Below are positions 50,801-61,800 of a stretch of DNA of 64,000 nucleotides, in pieces (position 1 is the first letter of the stretch; each line of letters starts with the position of its first letter). Source of the stretch: Saccoglossus kowalevskii. Its lineage: Eukaryota; Hemichordata; Enteropneusta; Harrimaniidae. The DNA lies in the NCBI RefSeq assembly GCF_000003605.2, contig NW_003105110.1:91776-155775 (forward strand). Direction: 5' to 3'. Both the position numbers and the translations under genes were made by a program. The notes beneath the pieces are model-generated. The model ran no database searches. It had not been told where the DNA came from and saw nothing but the letters and a program-made list of their open reading frames with translations.

Positions 50801-50912
50801 ATCAAGTGGTAGTGGGACAATGGTGTATAATTGGCAGAATACTGATCCAGAGATGCAAGAACATTGTAGATCAACTAATCCGAGTCTGAAGAAAAACCAG
50901 TATTGGGTGTAA
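42890..50912 (+). CDS. CSPG4: CSPG4/NG2-like transmembrane chondroitin sulfate proteoglycan (lacks identified first exon)
   Basis: A large type I membrane proteoglycan of the CSPG4/NG2 (kon-tiki/perdido) family, expected at the cell surface and in matrix adhesion and signalling. The order is laminin-G, laminin-G, a Cys-rich segment, 15 CSPG repeats, a transmembrane helix and a cytoplasmic tail, as in vertebrate CSPG4. The start SFYGASYVSLPV aligns with the mature vertebrate N terminus, so only the signal-peptide exon is missing. The end NPSLKKNQYWV matches the vertebrate C terminus and PDZ ligand. Coding segments are 42890-44817, 44868-47531 and 48253-50912, about 2,410 codons plus a gap; the human protein has 2,322 residues. 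An apparent 1-base deletion near 43652 and an N gap at 44818-44867 break the frame; both look technical. The 721-bp intron is GT-AG and in phase 1. Confidence 0.95.
44818..44867. other. Assembly gap (50 N placeholder) inside the CSPG4-like gene
   Basis: It falls between the VHDG of CSPG repeat 2 and the middle of repeat 3. Compared with vertebrate CSPG4, roughly 50-60 residues are missing, so the true gap must be longer than 50 bases and may include an intron. Confidence 0.95.
44868..47531 (+). CDS. CSPG4: CSPG4-like exon: CSPG repeats 3 (part) to 10 (part)
   Basis: Open for about 887 codons, with the first complete codon at 44870. Repeats are recognisable by the recurring pattern of a V-x-E/K-G start, an H-G-x-L turn, F-T-Q-D-D-I, and Y-x-H-D. 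Examples are FTQDDINKGHIGF, VNTGIEVKEGTNKVI, YHHDNSES and VNDEPPDIVINNGMEV. Many N-x-S/T sequons suggest an extracellular position. Repeat 8 carries a Glu/Asp/Thr-rich insert (about 46695-46800) not present in vertebrate CSPG4. The exon ends at 47531 before GTAATT, inside repeat 10 just after FVHNG. Confidence 0.95.
47532..48252 (+). other. CSPG4-like intron (721 bp, phase 1)
   Basis: Donor GTAATT at 47532, acceptor tttttatcttgtag ending 48252. Joining G (47531) to GT (48253) restores a Gly codon and the repeat 10 sequence HNGARTGGFRF. No other feature inside. Confidence 0.93.
48253..50912 (+). CDS. CSPG4: CSPG4-like last exon: repeats 10-15, transmembrane helix, cytoplasmic tail
   Basis: 885 codons then TAA. 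It completes repeat 10 and holds repeats 11-15, ending near ELDATELANRT, which matches vertebrate repeat 15. An acidic spacer (DPDDTEEDTNEIN) with an SG dipeptide in NPDGSGSVG is a possible glycosaminoglycan site. The transmembrane helix lies at about 50398-50466, in AVIIPIIVLLVLATVVVIV. It is followed by stop-transfer RMRRRDK and a tail of about 140 residues rich in Pro, Ser and Met. The last residues DPEMQEHCRSTNPSLKKNQY and then WV resemble human CSPG4 closely. QYWV is the PDZ ligand that binds syntenin, GRIP and MUPP1 in vertebrates. The tail is about twice the human length. Confidence 0.96.
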
Positions 50913-51231
50913 ATGTAATATCAGCAGCAGAGAAAAAGGTCAAAATCTCACTTGACCCGAAGTCTACAGCAATTTTGCTGCCAAAAATTCTGATTTTATC
51001 AGCATTATAAAGTTTAAGGATCAACTACGGTATTTATTGGCTATTTCAGAACAATTCAAGTTTTATTTTTTGTTGTTCAGTAATATCAGCAATGGTTTGG
51101 GGTGGAAATATCATTTAAAAACTAATGTTGTACAATTTTTTCTTGAAAAAGATGTTTCAGATGTTTTGGCAGAAACAGTGGTAAAATGGTTTGCCCCAAA
51201 AATATTTTAATTTAAAAAAAAAATATACTTC

Positions 51232-51237
51232 AATAAA
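51232..51237 (+). promoter_or_regulatory. Proximal poly(A) signal candidate (AATAAA)
   Basis: Canonical hexamer about 320 bp after the stop codon. Confidence 0.45.
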
Positions 51238-54200
51238 AGCTCCTGTGAAATTCAACTGTATGAACTTAAGAAAATTACTTTTCATTGTTGCATATTTTAT
51301 AAATATGCCTTATTTATTACGAGAAAGGTTCTGTGTGAGGAAAATGGTTTGTGTTATTGGAGTAGACCATTATTTCTGTAGGGGTGGGGAAGGTGGGGTA
51401 CATGCACATTTAGCCACTAACAAACATTGTAGTGAAAATGTTTTCTCTAATTTTCTCTAAATCCATAATTAATTTTAATGTACAGATTGAGTATGATATT
51501 TGTTAATTGTTTTAATATTTTGGATATTTGATGAGAACAAAAAAAGTAAGCTAAGAACACAGTTCAAAGTATTTTGTGAAAAGTGCACAATGGTGGAAAC
51601 AAAAATATATAATATTAATATATATTAAGCCATTATATTTATTTTTTCTGGATTCTAGCTCAGCTACTTTCCCCAATAGCAATAGTGGTCCATCCCAAAG
51701 GAAACAAGTGGAATATATACACTCTGGCATCCTTACAGTTTTTCCGTTTGTTTGGCCTTTAAGGTGAAGTACATGAAGTAGCTTTGCACAATTTTTGAGA
51801 TAATGCTAACATTAACCTACCAACTGCTAGGTTAAATTGAAAAGAAATATAAAGTGTATAGTACCAGTGAAAGTGAATAAGTTGTCATTGTCTATGTTTG
51901 TGTAGTACAGGAAATACAATGTCTTCACCCAAGAGCCTCTTTCCGAAATTACCTCAAATGCCTAACAGGCAGGAAGCTGTGAGGGCGCCATACTTATTAA
52001 AAGGGTGTGTTGTCTGTGACACCCACACTTCAAACTTGTAACAAACTTTCCAATTCCAAAGAGGCAGTTATGCTTTAATGAAGTCTTGACATTTTTTTTT
52101 TGCGTAATTGTCCCCCTAATGGTGCTAAATAAATATCATGTAAACCAACTCTCCTTTTCAAAAAACAAACAAAAAACTTTTTCTTTTGTGCACTCATTAT
52201 AATATTTATATTATTAAATTACCCCCCTATGCAAGTGTTTAGAATTCTACGTTGTGAAAATTGTGTGCAATCAGTTTATCTTCATCATGATACATTTCTC
52301 CTTTGTACTAATCATGAATCATGTTGGATTGTGTATGGTGCATTGTGGGTGAAACATCTTAAAATTTGCATGTTGCTGTTTCTACTCATTCATAGTGAGT
52401 ATATTTCACAGATTACGCTGCACAACTCCAGCAAAATTGCCAATCTTGAAATTGTGTGATTTTTTCCCGACAAACAACCACATTTCTTTGCCTGCCAATC
52501 ATACACGTCCACACAAAAACAATTGACAGTTGTAAAATTTTGAATTTGTAAGAGTGGAAGTAATTTGCAGAATTGCTTCTAAGAACTTGCTTTATGTAAA
52601 ATGTTTCATATAATAAGGCCTACTGTTTTATGACTAATATTTATTTTAAACTGGATAGAGATATTTTTTATCCCATGATGCTGTTTTGCCAAGTTTTTAC
52701 GGAACAATGATTTGAGCTGATGTTTTAAATATTAATAATAAAAACTAAATCAAAAAACCGAGCTGTTTTTTTTTTTAATTCAGCTTATATGAAAAGTATT
52801 CTTGATTTTAAAGAATCTATCTTTTCCATATGGCGATTTTAAGTCATTATATTTATTTTTAATTTTGTATTTAAAAAAAAAGAAAGAGTATTTATGGCGG
52901 CTGACATTAAGTTTTCAATCTTTTTTTTTACTTTTATATGTTGCCATGGTAATTTAACTCTAAAATATGTGGCAGCATTTTCTGAATAACCATGAATATT
53001 CCTCATATCTTCTAAATTATTTATCCCTGTCAGTTGCACTACTAAATTTAATGATTTTTCACTCATTACTGAGATGAACTGCCACATTTTTTTACTTATC
53101 GGTGAACGAGAACATATTTTACGTTATGTATTACTGAAGATGTATTATAATTTTAAAGGAAAGACATGTCAGTTATTTTCTGATTTCAAGAAATTCTACT
53201 TATTTGTTTAAAACCCAAAGTTAATATATATAACTATTCGTAACTATCACTAACTATTTATAACTACTTATTACCAGCTAGTTAAATTCACAATGCCTTA
53301 GACAGTTAAAGGGTCATCTGCTGTGTTTGTTGTTGATATTTTTATACAAACTGAACTCTGTGGTACAAAATGAACCTATACATAGGTAATTTGTGAATAT
53401 CAACTGGCTATAAACATGTAACCAGTGCCTAGACAGCTGGATATGCACATGTAAAAAGCACCTAGGCAGTTAGAAAATTAAATCTCTTTAAGCTACATCT
53501 ACATGTGTATTTGCATGTTCTGATCATTAATATACACCAAGTGAAATAACATATATTCTTGTGTGTTTGGTAAAAACAGATTATCTGGCTCATTACCAAA
53601 TTGTTTACAAAATATTACCAGATTATGCAGATTATGTCCCTTTAACTGATAGACTGCTTTGTACTTGAAACCGTATTTTTCATCGTTATCTTATTTATAT
53701 TATAAGCCTCGGCAGCAATTGGTGATAATTTGTCTTTGAACATTCGAGCTTGTTTATTCTTTTTCGTTTTTTTTTTTAAACAAGATACAATGTAGTTTGA
53801 TAGTTTGTGTATCATGTATGTATCAATATTTATTAAATGCAACATTTCTTTGGTGCGTGGGTTGGGGGTTGTTTGTTCGCTCTGTGGCTCAGCTGACCCT
53901 GTATTGTTGCAGTATTTGATTGATGTATTGATGGCTGCTTTGGTTCAGTGAACAACGAACTCCTCATTTGATGAGTGAATCCAACATGTATGCGTGCGAA
54001 TTTCATCAATCCTCTCAGTCAAGTTTTCAGTTTGGTTTATAGCGTTGTAATGTACATGTATTTTTGAAAACCATATTAAAAATGACCAAGCAGTAGTACC
54101 ACCCAAACAACGAAAATTAACTTCTCTTTACATCATCAACGTAAAACGAGCCATTATTTTTAGAGAGGGAAATTCTATATCTATACGGTAATAATTATGT

Positions 54201-54895
54201 AACTATCGGTATAGATCCAGTACTTTCAGTTCTATACTAAAACTAGTCAAGACAACACTATAAGAGTCTGGTAGCAATTAGCAATGCTTTTCATGTATTT
54301 TTTCGATGTCTTTGATCAGCTTTATCGGTGTAATTGTTTCTTGATCAGCTTTACGTTATATAAATTCAAATCATAATACCTTGATTTCTTGTAGATTAGG
54401 AAGTTTTTTCATCTTTTAGGAATGATGCAGAAATGAAATCCAAACAAGAGTGTAAAAATATTTACTTGTTTGTTTTGTCGGATATCATTCTGAAAATTGC
54501 TAAAAAAAATTGAACTGGATCAAACTGGTTCAGACCAGATTATTTCAATCATGTCATGGTTGCAGCCTCACAGTTGTTGCTCAACATGCATTCAAATTTC
54601 ATGTTAACAATGTATCTTATGTACGATGTGGTGTACAGTTGCATAGGAACCATATTGAGCATGACTGAAATGCTTCAACAGTTTTCTGAAACATTATAAA
54701 TCTGGTTCACCAATATTGATTAAAACTTTGTGGATCAAAACTGGAAGAAGCTAGTTTAAATCTTGAAAATCTAATTGAACCAATCAAAATCCAAGAAAGG
54801 ATTTCCTTCTGCCCGATAGAATCAACATGTTCTTAGCTATGTGTTTCTAGCTTTTATATACAAATGTCTTGTATATCTTTAACACTGTATGTTGC

Positions 54896-54901
54896 AATAA
54901 A
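54896..54901 (+). promoter_or_regulatory. Distal poly(A) signal candidate (AATAAA)
   Basis: Canonical hexamer followed 20-40 bases later by a GT/T-rich stretch (ttgaatgtttatttatg), the usual downstream element. It would give a 3' UTR of about 4 kb. Confidence 0.4.
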
Positions 54902-55153
54902 AACGATGCCACAAAATTAATTTCTTTGAATGTTTATTTATGTTGAAACAAAGGGAAATTTTATATGCTGCTTAATACTGTAAATCGTTTCAATTCTGTG
55001 GGACATTTTTTCGTGCGAGTCAAAGAAAAGGCATTCTAAAGACAGTAGGGTCACAGTCACTATGGCTAAATTTTGTCCTCAAAAACACCTATAAATCATC
55101 CAATCCTGAATTTCCCTAGCTGCAAAAACTAAATGGTTTACAGTATATTAAAC

Positions 55154-55350
55154 TACTGTAGAATACTTTATTTTAGCTGGAATTAATTTTCGCTGAAAAT
55201 ACCTTTTGGGCATTTTGTATGGAATTTATTTTCACTGATTTTTGATGAATGGATGTGAAATATAGGGAAAAAAGTATATATTTGCTGGATTATATTTTCA
55301 CTGAATCATTCCTTCAGTGAAAATAGTGAAAATAAAGTATTCTCCAGTAT
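55154..55350 (+). mobile_element. MITE family A, copy 4
   Basis: 197 bp. TACTGTAGAATACTTTATTT at the left, AATAAAGTATTCTCCAGTA at the right, TA at both borders. Same orientation as the copy at 10996. Confidence 0.85.
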
Positions 55351-56754
55351 TCAGTTTAATGAATTAATACTACAGCTAACCAATCGGTATCCCTGTTACA
55401 AACATTTTGTGTTTTAGTAAAGCGCTCTCAGATTCCTTGGTGAATACAGTTTAGCTCCTGAAAATTTGTCATTAAAATTAGAAACTAGTGCTCTGCTTGT
55501 GAATGTTGCAGGAGCCATCTATTGGCACTGTCGTACCACAGTTTTGCAAACTTTAATTAAACATGCTATGGTGGTGAGGTGATGACTGAATAAATTGACC
55601 TTGGCTGAGGAAGATTATTGAAGTTGTTGTACATAAGATTCTTTAGACCCCCACCCCATCCCACCCCCAAATTTCCACTGCTGTTTATCATTTTGTAGTG
55701 AGTATAAGCTGAATCTGATTTAACCCACCTGTGTGTGTGTGGGGGGGGGGGGTGAATCACTGCATTTGAACTACAGAATTTTGAATGGCAAGTCAAACAT
55801 TTTCGCTAATGCTCATGTGACATTACCCTGTAAAATATTCATAATTGTTTACGATAGAACAGTTTCACTGAACACAACGAAACCTTATTCTCAATTTAAA
55901 TAACTCAATAAAGTTTTGAATATATTAATAATTATGAGTACATGTAATCATTTCATCAAGGATCCACTTTTGAGCATGTGTGAATGTTTTAATGGTAATT
56001 TATATAAAAAAAAATTGGAAAGCCCCATCCTTCGTCCTAACATTAAATTCCAAAAAAGTTGTAATTAGGAGAAGTCCTTCAGATAAGCACATCACCCCTG
56101 AATCTTTGCGTGTTTCTCTCAATCTTTACCGAATTTAAATATATTCAGAATGCTTCAAATTAAATATTTGTGAATAGCACTAGTATTAGGCATGTACTAT
56201 ATAGTTTGGCACAGAATATTAAATTGTAAAAGATTCATTTTCAAGTTATCAGAAAGTTACGTTAGGTCAAAAGTTACATTGATTGCATATTACCTATGAT
56301 GTTTATCCACTAATTGGGTAAATGGTGCTGGATTGTCATTTAGCAAATTGGTGTCTTTCAAAACTAAATTATTTACTCAACTTATATAAGAGTTTGACCG
56401 GATTTTTGCAAGTTTTCGAGAGTACGAGATCATTTTTATCACAAGTTAGTAGTAGGCTTGTAGCTTGTCCCAAAGATTAATCTTTGATATTCATGGATGG
56501 TTTTTGAGGGTGTTGTCAGTTGCAGATGTACGGTTGCCATGGAAATGCCAATATCAACAAATGCCAAAAATACTTAAAATATGATTTTTTTGCCACTGCT
56601 TCATTGCTACCCATCTACAATAGAGCATATCTGAACAAATGATTGACTGTTTATGTTTTTTATTTCACCCAGATGACCATTTGTCACTTGATCCGTGCAT
56701 TACAGCATTAGATATTCATATTTTTAACTGAAGGAGGAGTTCAACTATAATCAG
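55351..56754. other. Non-coding stretch
   Basis: A (GT)n run joined to a G-run is at about 55729-55753, and a C-rich tract at about 55650-55668. An RFX-like motif is at about 56532. No gene recognised. Confidence 0.45.
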
Positions 56755-59700
56755 ATGGCACTTGGTTCTGCTGAAGAACAATCAAATGTTCCAGTGAATT
56801 CTGAAAGTTTGCTTCATTCCGTTATTGGTGTGCTCAGGCAAGAAATAGCAGAGATTGAAAAACCAACTGAATACTTCACTGCTGCTGGAATCGGCTTGAA
56901 AACATCCCAAAAATTAGTACCAGAGCTTTTACAGAAGGCTTTCTTTTGGTTGCTCAGCAAAGATGCATTTTAATCTGGTGATTCAAAATACCAGCCATCA
57001 CAGAAAGTACAAAGAAGAGTCTTAATTCTTGCGGAAAGTGTTATTCATAGCAGTATAATAACCCCTCTTCATTTAGGACTTGCAGCTCAATTGCATCATG
57101 ATCATGGAAAAGAGACACTCTCCATGCCCATGGTTTCAGCAAAAGCTATGATAGCCTTTGATGCTTTTTAACAGCACTGGGAAAAGATGAACTATAAATT
57201 TTTTTTTTTTTTTTATTATTAGACGCATAAAATCCTTAGAAAAGGATAAAAAGGGTCTTACAGAAAGAAATTACAAAAAAAAAAACACAAAAAACTACAA
57301 TCTAAAAAAGAAAACAAAAAATAAAAACTTTTCTAAAAAAAAAACAAGTCAAAAACAAGTCAAAAACAAAAAAATACAATTTGCAGCCAATGGTGAATAC
57401 AGAATATAGAATGAACACAAAATGTGGCCTAATACACTGATAGTTGTTGCTGTTTTGTTCCATAGCTGTTTTTTAAGAAGACAGCTAAGGCTGGTGCTAG
57501 AGTATGGTTTGCCATAATCAAAATGAATTTATTCTGACTATTTTCTTTATCAAAATTTGGAATTTTATTTTGTGCAGTCAGGAATAATTTGTCCCTATGG
57601 TGACTGTAAGCTGGACATTTATACAAAATGTGCTCATCCTCAACTATATTTTGGCTGCACATATCACATGTTCTTTTATCCAGCCGCACATTATTATGTC
57701 TGCCTTTCTCAATTTTAAGGTCATGGTTGCTTGTCCTGAATTTTGCAATTAACCTTCTAAGACCATGGTTCTGCATATTAATTAGGTAATTTTCAATTTT
57801 TAAATCTTGTTTGAAAAGTCTGTATGTTCTTAGTTTGTTTTTAGCCAAGGTTAGTTTTCTATTATCATTATGCATGTCTAAGATCCATTGGTTCTCAAAT
57901 GATTTGTTTATTTTTTTATGAATAAAGTCTAAATTTTTCTTAATTATTTTTTCACTTGAGTTTACAATGGTGACAACATCTAAATCTTGCATGAGGGTTT
58001 CTACACTTGTAAACCATTTACTTTTTACATTCTTGTTTACTAAGTAGGCTTCTCTTAGTAATGTGTTATCAGAGTTTGTTACTCGGTTGAAATATTTAAG
58101 TTGTTGTTTCTTGATAAAACAGTCAATGGGGTACCTTCCTAGCTCACCATAAACAGCCATTTTTGGTGTGAATTTTGAGAGACCAAGGATGAACCGACAA
58201 AATGAAAGATGGACATCCTCAATTGCAGACTTAGTTGTGCTTTCATCACCCCAAACATCACTACCATATACAATAATTGGTCTTATCAGTTTGTCAAATA
58301 AAGATAGTTGGAGGGGTATGTTTAGTGAGTTGTCATAACCGAGTTATATATGCAACATCGCATATATATACCACGTGGCTTAGTCCCACAGCAACATGGA
58401 GGAAAGCTTATTCAAGAAGGTGATGACAATATTGACATCAACTGTGCTACAATTGATGGCAAGGGAACAATTTGTGTTGTATTTCAGGAACAAACAATTG
58501 ATAGAGATGTCTCTTGCCTGGAAGACAAAGTGAAGATTGGCAAAGAGAAGTCACTGTCTCTTGACTGTGATGATGCGAAGGCACTGAAAAATGTAATGCA
58601 TTATGACAAACCCAGGAAACAACCAGAGCCTCGTAGGCGTGATGATGCAAAGGGCAAGGTAAAATCACTTCATATTGCTGAGTCAGACATACAGGCAGCA
58701 GATCTTTCTTGGATGTTTCTCAGAACAGTTTCACATGGAAGACTTTCTGTTCCCTCAAGTATTGACTACAGTACATCACAAATAGTGCCTATCTGGACTG
58801 GATATAATGCATTGATGTCTGAAAGAGACTCACTCGCAGACACGGCCAGACATAGGAATGATCCATGTATTGAGTCAGTCAGCCACATCTATTCCTACAT
58901 CTGTTTAACGAGGATGGTGCAATGAGAAAAACACAAAATTGACACATATATTAAGGAATAAGGTAGAGGTTGGTCCAATTCCAGCAACCACTGATCATAC
59001 AAGCTGTGTCTACATAAGAGGTGCAATGGCTGAACTACAGTCAATGACAGGTGGCATCAACACATTTGGTGACCATGCTAGCAGATATATGAATCAGTTG
59101 TTGAATTGCATACAGAAAAGAACCACTGTAATAGACGTGTTTGATCAATATGAATATAAAAACTCAATCAAAGTAGAGGAACGGAGCAGAAGGTTAGCAA
59201 CAACAGGTGAAGCAAAGCAATATCAGGTGATGGCTGGACGCCCACTTCCACCATGGCCAAAGTTTATGGCACTCTCATCAAATAAAGCTGCATTGACTGA
59301 CTTCCTGTGCAAGTACATAACTGAATATGCACCAAGAACACCAGAACTAGCTGTACACCAAGAACCAAGGAATCTTGCAGGTGGGTTTAGTGATGGGGGG
59401 AAAACTGTTTGTATCTCTAGTCAAGATGTAACACCAGTGGAGAATTTCTTCTGTTCGCACAAGGAGGCTGATACAAGTATGATGTTTCATGCTATGAAGG
59501 CAGATGAAGAATTTTCTGCTGCCAATATCCAAGGAAGCATTGTCGTGAAGTCAGCTGACACAGATGTCCTAGTGATCGCTGTACACTATTATACTCAGAT
59601 GCAAAGTACATCGTCTTTCTGGATAGAAACAGGAAAAGTTACTGCATTGCAAATCTCCATTGCCACATGCTGTTCACAACATATGCAATAAATTGGGCCC

Positions 59701-60342
59701 TATGGTTCCTAGTCTGCTTCCTGCCATGCATGTCTTGACGGGATATGATACCGTCTCATCATTATGTGGAATAGGAAAAAAGAAAATGTGGAAAACTTTT
59801 GAGTCATTGGAGAAAAAAGGTTCAATTCCATTCCGTGGTAATTTGGGTACCAGTGACACAGTACAAGCCAAACACGCAGCCAGGCAGTTTGTTGCTGCTC
59901 TATATGATCCAAAGGTGGTGTATAAAGTAAAACATGGTAACTTAAATCTTCTGAGAGTGCGTCTGGCTGACAAAAATGTGTCATTGCATGAACTACCACC
60001 ATCAGAACCTAGCTTTCATCAACACCTCAAGAGAGCGTCATTTCAGACCAGAATTTGGATGCTGGCATGTTGGCAAACCAGATGTGTCTTCACCAGATGG
60101 AAATGGGTGGCAAAGAGAGGGTGGTGAATTGAAGGTGAAGTTATTTGATAGCCCAACATCTGCAGAAATATTAGATGATCTTCTGTGCTCACGCCGTGGA
60201 TGATTCAAGACAATGTAGTAACATTTGCAATTGTGCAAAGAATAGTATGCCATGTACAGACGAATGCATCTGCAAGGCGGCAGATGGATGTATGAATAAA
60301 CACACCCATCATGAGCCAATGCTAGATGAGGTTGATGAATAA
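56755..60342 (+). pseudogene. Decayed copy of a multicopy protein family with FEN1/XPG-like (PIN) nuclease motifs and a Cys-rich tail
   Basis: N-terminal part (56755-57198) has in-frame stops at 56971 and 57169. A retrotransposon then interrupts it (57199-58341). The rest (58342-60342) crosses at least four frames. Motifs in order: DDNIDIN with TIDGKGT (about 58420-58460), DVFDQYEYKNSIK (59133-), CSHKEADTSM (59455-), SADTDVLVIA (59551-), MHVLTGYDTVSS (59726-), GIGKKK (59768-), SSPDGNGW (about 60090) and a tail CSNICNCAKNSMPCTDECIC (60214-). The order VFD / EAD / D-x-D / TGYD / GIGKK parallels the XPG-N, XPG-I and helix-hairpin motifs of FEN1. Many uncharacterised invertebrate and fish proteins share this layout. 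Function unknown; a mobile-element origin is plausible. This copy cannot encode a full protein. Confidence 0.75.
57199..58341 (-). mobile_element. 5'-truncated non-LTR retrotransposon (ORF2 C-terminal part)
   Basis: Minus strand. The 5' end starts inside the reverse-transcriptase ORF with LFDKLIRPIIVYGSDVWG, continuous with an open frame 57429-58160 that begins MAVYGELGRYPI. The C-terminal region has KFRTSNHDLKIEKGRHNN and a zinc-knuckle-like C-x2-C...H...C (CDMCSQNIVEDEHILYKC). An A-tail is visible as the T-run at 57199-57214 on the + strand. 5' truncation plus a 3' A-tail is the usual outcome of target-primed reverse transcription. The type fits CR1/L2-like elements but the clade is not certain. 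Target duplication is not obvious. It lies inside the PIN-like pseudogene, so it inserted later. Confidence 0.85.
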
Positions 60343-60504
60343 CCAAATTATAGTATTATCTTTTATATAGTTAGTTAGTTATTATGGTGATCCTCCACTA
60401 ACATGTATGAGGTTTTGTAATATAAAGATAGTCCAGACTTTGGATAGAAAGATTCTTTTAAGTAATGAGGTGACTGACAAATTAGTAGATTTTGTATTAT
60501 GTGT
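60343..60504. other. Short spacer
   Basis: Spacer between the pseudogene stop and the second retrotransposon tail; nothing recognised. Confidence 0.4.
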
Positions 60505-61200
60505 CTTAATTTTTGTATAATAATAATACAGTTTTATTACACCATAATGAGATTACAAATTCATTTTTGGCTAAAAGTAATAAAAGGTAAGGTAAAAAGG
60601 TAAGTAAAAAACAAAACGTTAAAATAACTTAAGATTAGGTAGTGAAAAATTAATGTAGTTTGTGTTTTTCAAAACACACTTTTAGATACCGTGTCACATG
60701 TCTAATTAGTTTAGGATGGTTAGTATTAATAAGAATAATAAACTTGTTGATATTGTTTTCAGACTGAAAAGTGGGGATTTCCTTTGTAAATTGAGCATAC
60801 ATAATATCACAAATCCTGTTCTCTATGGGATTTTAGGTCTTTTATGTCTGCCTACTTCTATTTTGAGTTTGTGACAACTAAGTCTCAATTGAGAAAGTAA
60901 TTAAATATCTTGTCTATTATTTAACAGTAGGCATTTAGCTGGACTAATATCACTTTTAAGTAACTGTAAGATCTGAGTTTGGCATCAGGCCTCTTGATAT
61001 TATTAATCCACATGTTAGTATAATGGTTTTTAGTTTTCTGGTAGAGTACATACATTATTAGAAACAGTCAGGAGATCAATAATATGCAGGTCTTCCAACT
61101 ATAGCAGTTGTTTTCAAGTTCTTTGACTGCATGGGAGTTAAAATTAATTGAACCATTGTTTTTAATGTTTTGGTAGTTTAATACATGACAGCTTGAATTT
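60505..61200 (-). mobile_element. Second, more decayed non-LTR retrotransposon tail
   Basis: On the minus strand broken frames read RPDAKLRSYSYLK, then LRLSCHKLKIEVGRHKRPKI, then FIILINTNHPKLIRHVTRYL and CFEKHKLH. The block LRLSxHxLxIExGRH matches the corresponding block of the element at 57199-58341 and is typical of non-LTR ORF2 C-termini. Stops and deletions are present, including loss of the zinc-knuckle. The left (3') end has an ataataata run. Borders are approximate. Confidence 0.7.
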
Positions 61201-61411
61201 GAATCTTTGTAATTAAAGGTAGCCTGCCAGTTTCAAGCATACAGCCTATTGTACATATGTTTTGCCAAAACTAAAGTTGTGGTCCTGTGCTTTGTTATGT
61301 TTATTTATGTTAGACATTTTGATGGTAGCTGTTAATTTGAAAACAAGCAAACCTTTTGTCATGAATACATATAAACTTAAAACCATTTAGGGCGCAATTA
61401 GCAAATAACCC
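61201..61411. other. Non-coding spacer
   Basis: Nothing recognised. Confidence 0.4.
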
Positions 61412-61469
61412 ATCCCAGGCGCTGGAGGTTGTAATGTTCCGCTCGCCCGGTAGGATAATGCTACACAAA
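61412..61469 (+). repeat. Left arm of an inverted duplication (about 55 bp)
   Basis: The arm with gcgctggaggttgtaatg and cccggtaggataatgctaca is repeated in inverse orientation at 62012-62069, with three substitutions in about 50 bp. On the + strand it could encode MFRSPGRIMLHK, then a frame reaching a GTGAGT donor after ATCGGAA at about 61495. It is either a duplicated first-exon start or an inverted-repeat end. Confidence 0.75.
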
Positions 61470-61800
61470 CAACACTCCAGTCTGACTGCTATCGGAAGTG
61501 AGTGCGCCGTTTATAAAATAGATGTAGCGCTGATTGTGTATTGTATTATTTAGTAATTTAGTGATTGTATTTGTTATTTAGTATATTGTGTTTTTGTTTT
61601 GTTTTTTATATATATATTTCTCCTTGTACTTTGTGACCATTTTCTTTCCCTCCGGGGATTGTGTAAGTGTCAATAAGTAAATAAATAAATAAGTGTGACG
61701 CAAGTGTCAATCAAACGCCCACTCTATTTATAGCTAATGTCGTAAATAAAACAAAATCACCTGACTGGCGCCATTTTCAGTTCATCAAAAGATCTGTTTT

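Larger units (their letters stand above)
50913..55153 (+). other. 3' UTR and downstream non-coding DNA of the CSPG4-like gene
   Basis: No gene recognised after the stop. Two polyadenylation candidates are listed separately. A near-ZNF143 motif lies at about 52340 and an X-box/RFX-like palindrome at 52940-52953. Confidence 0.5.
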
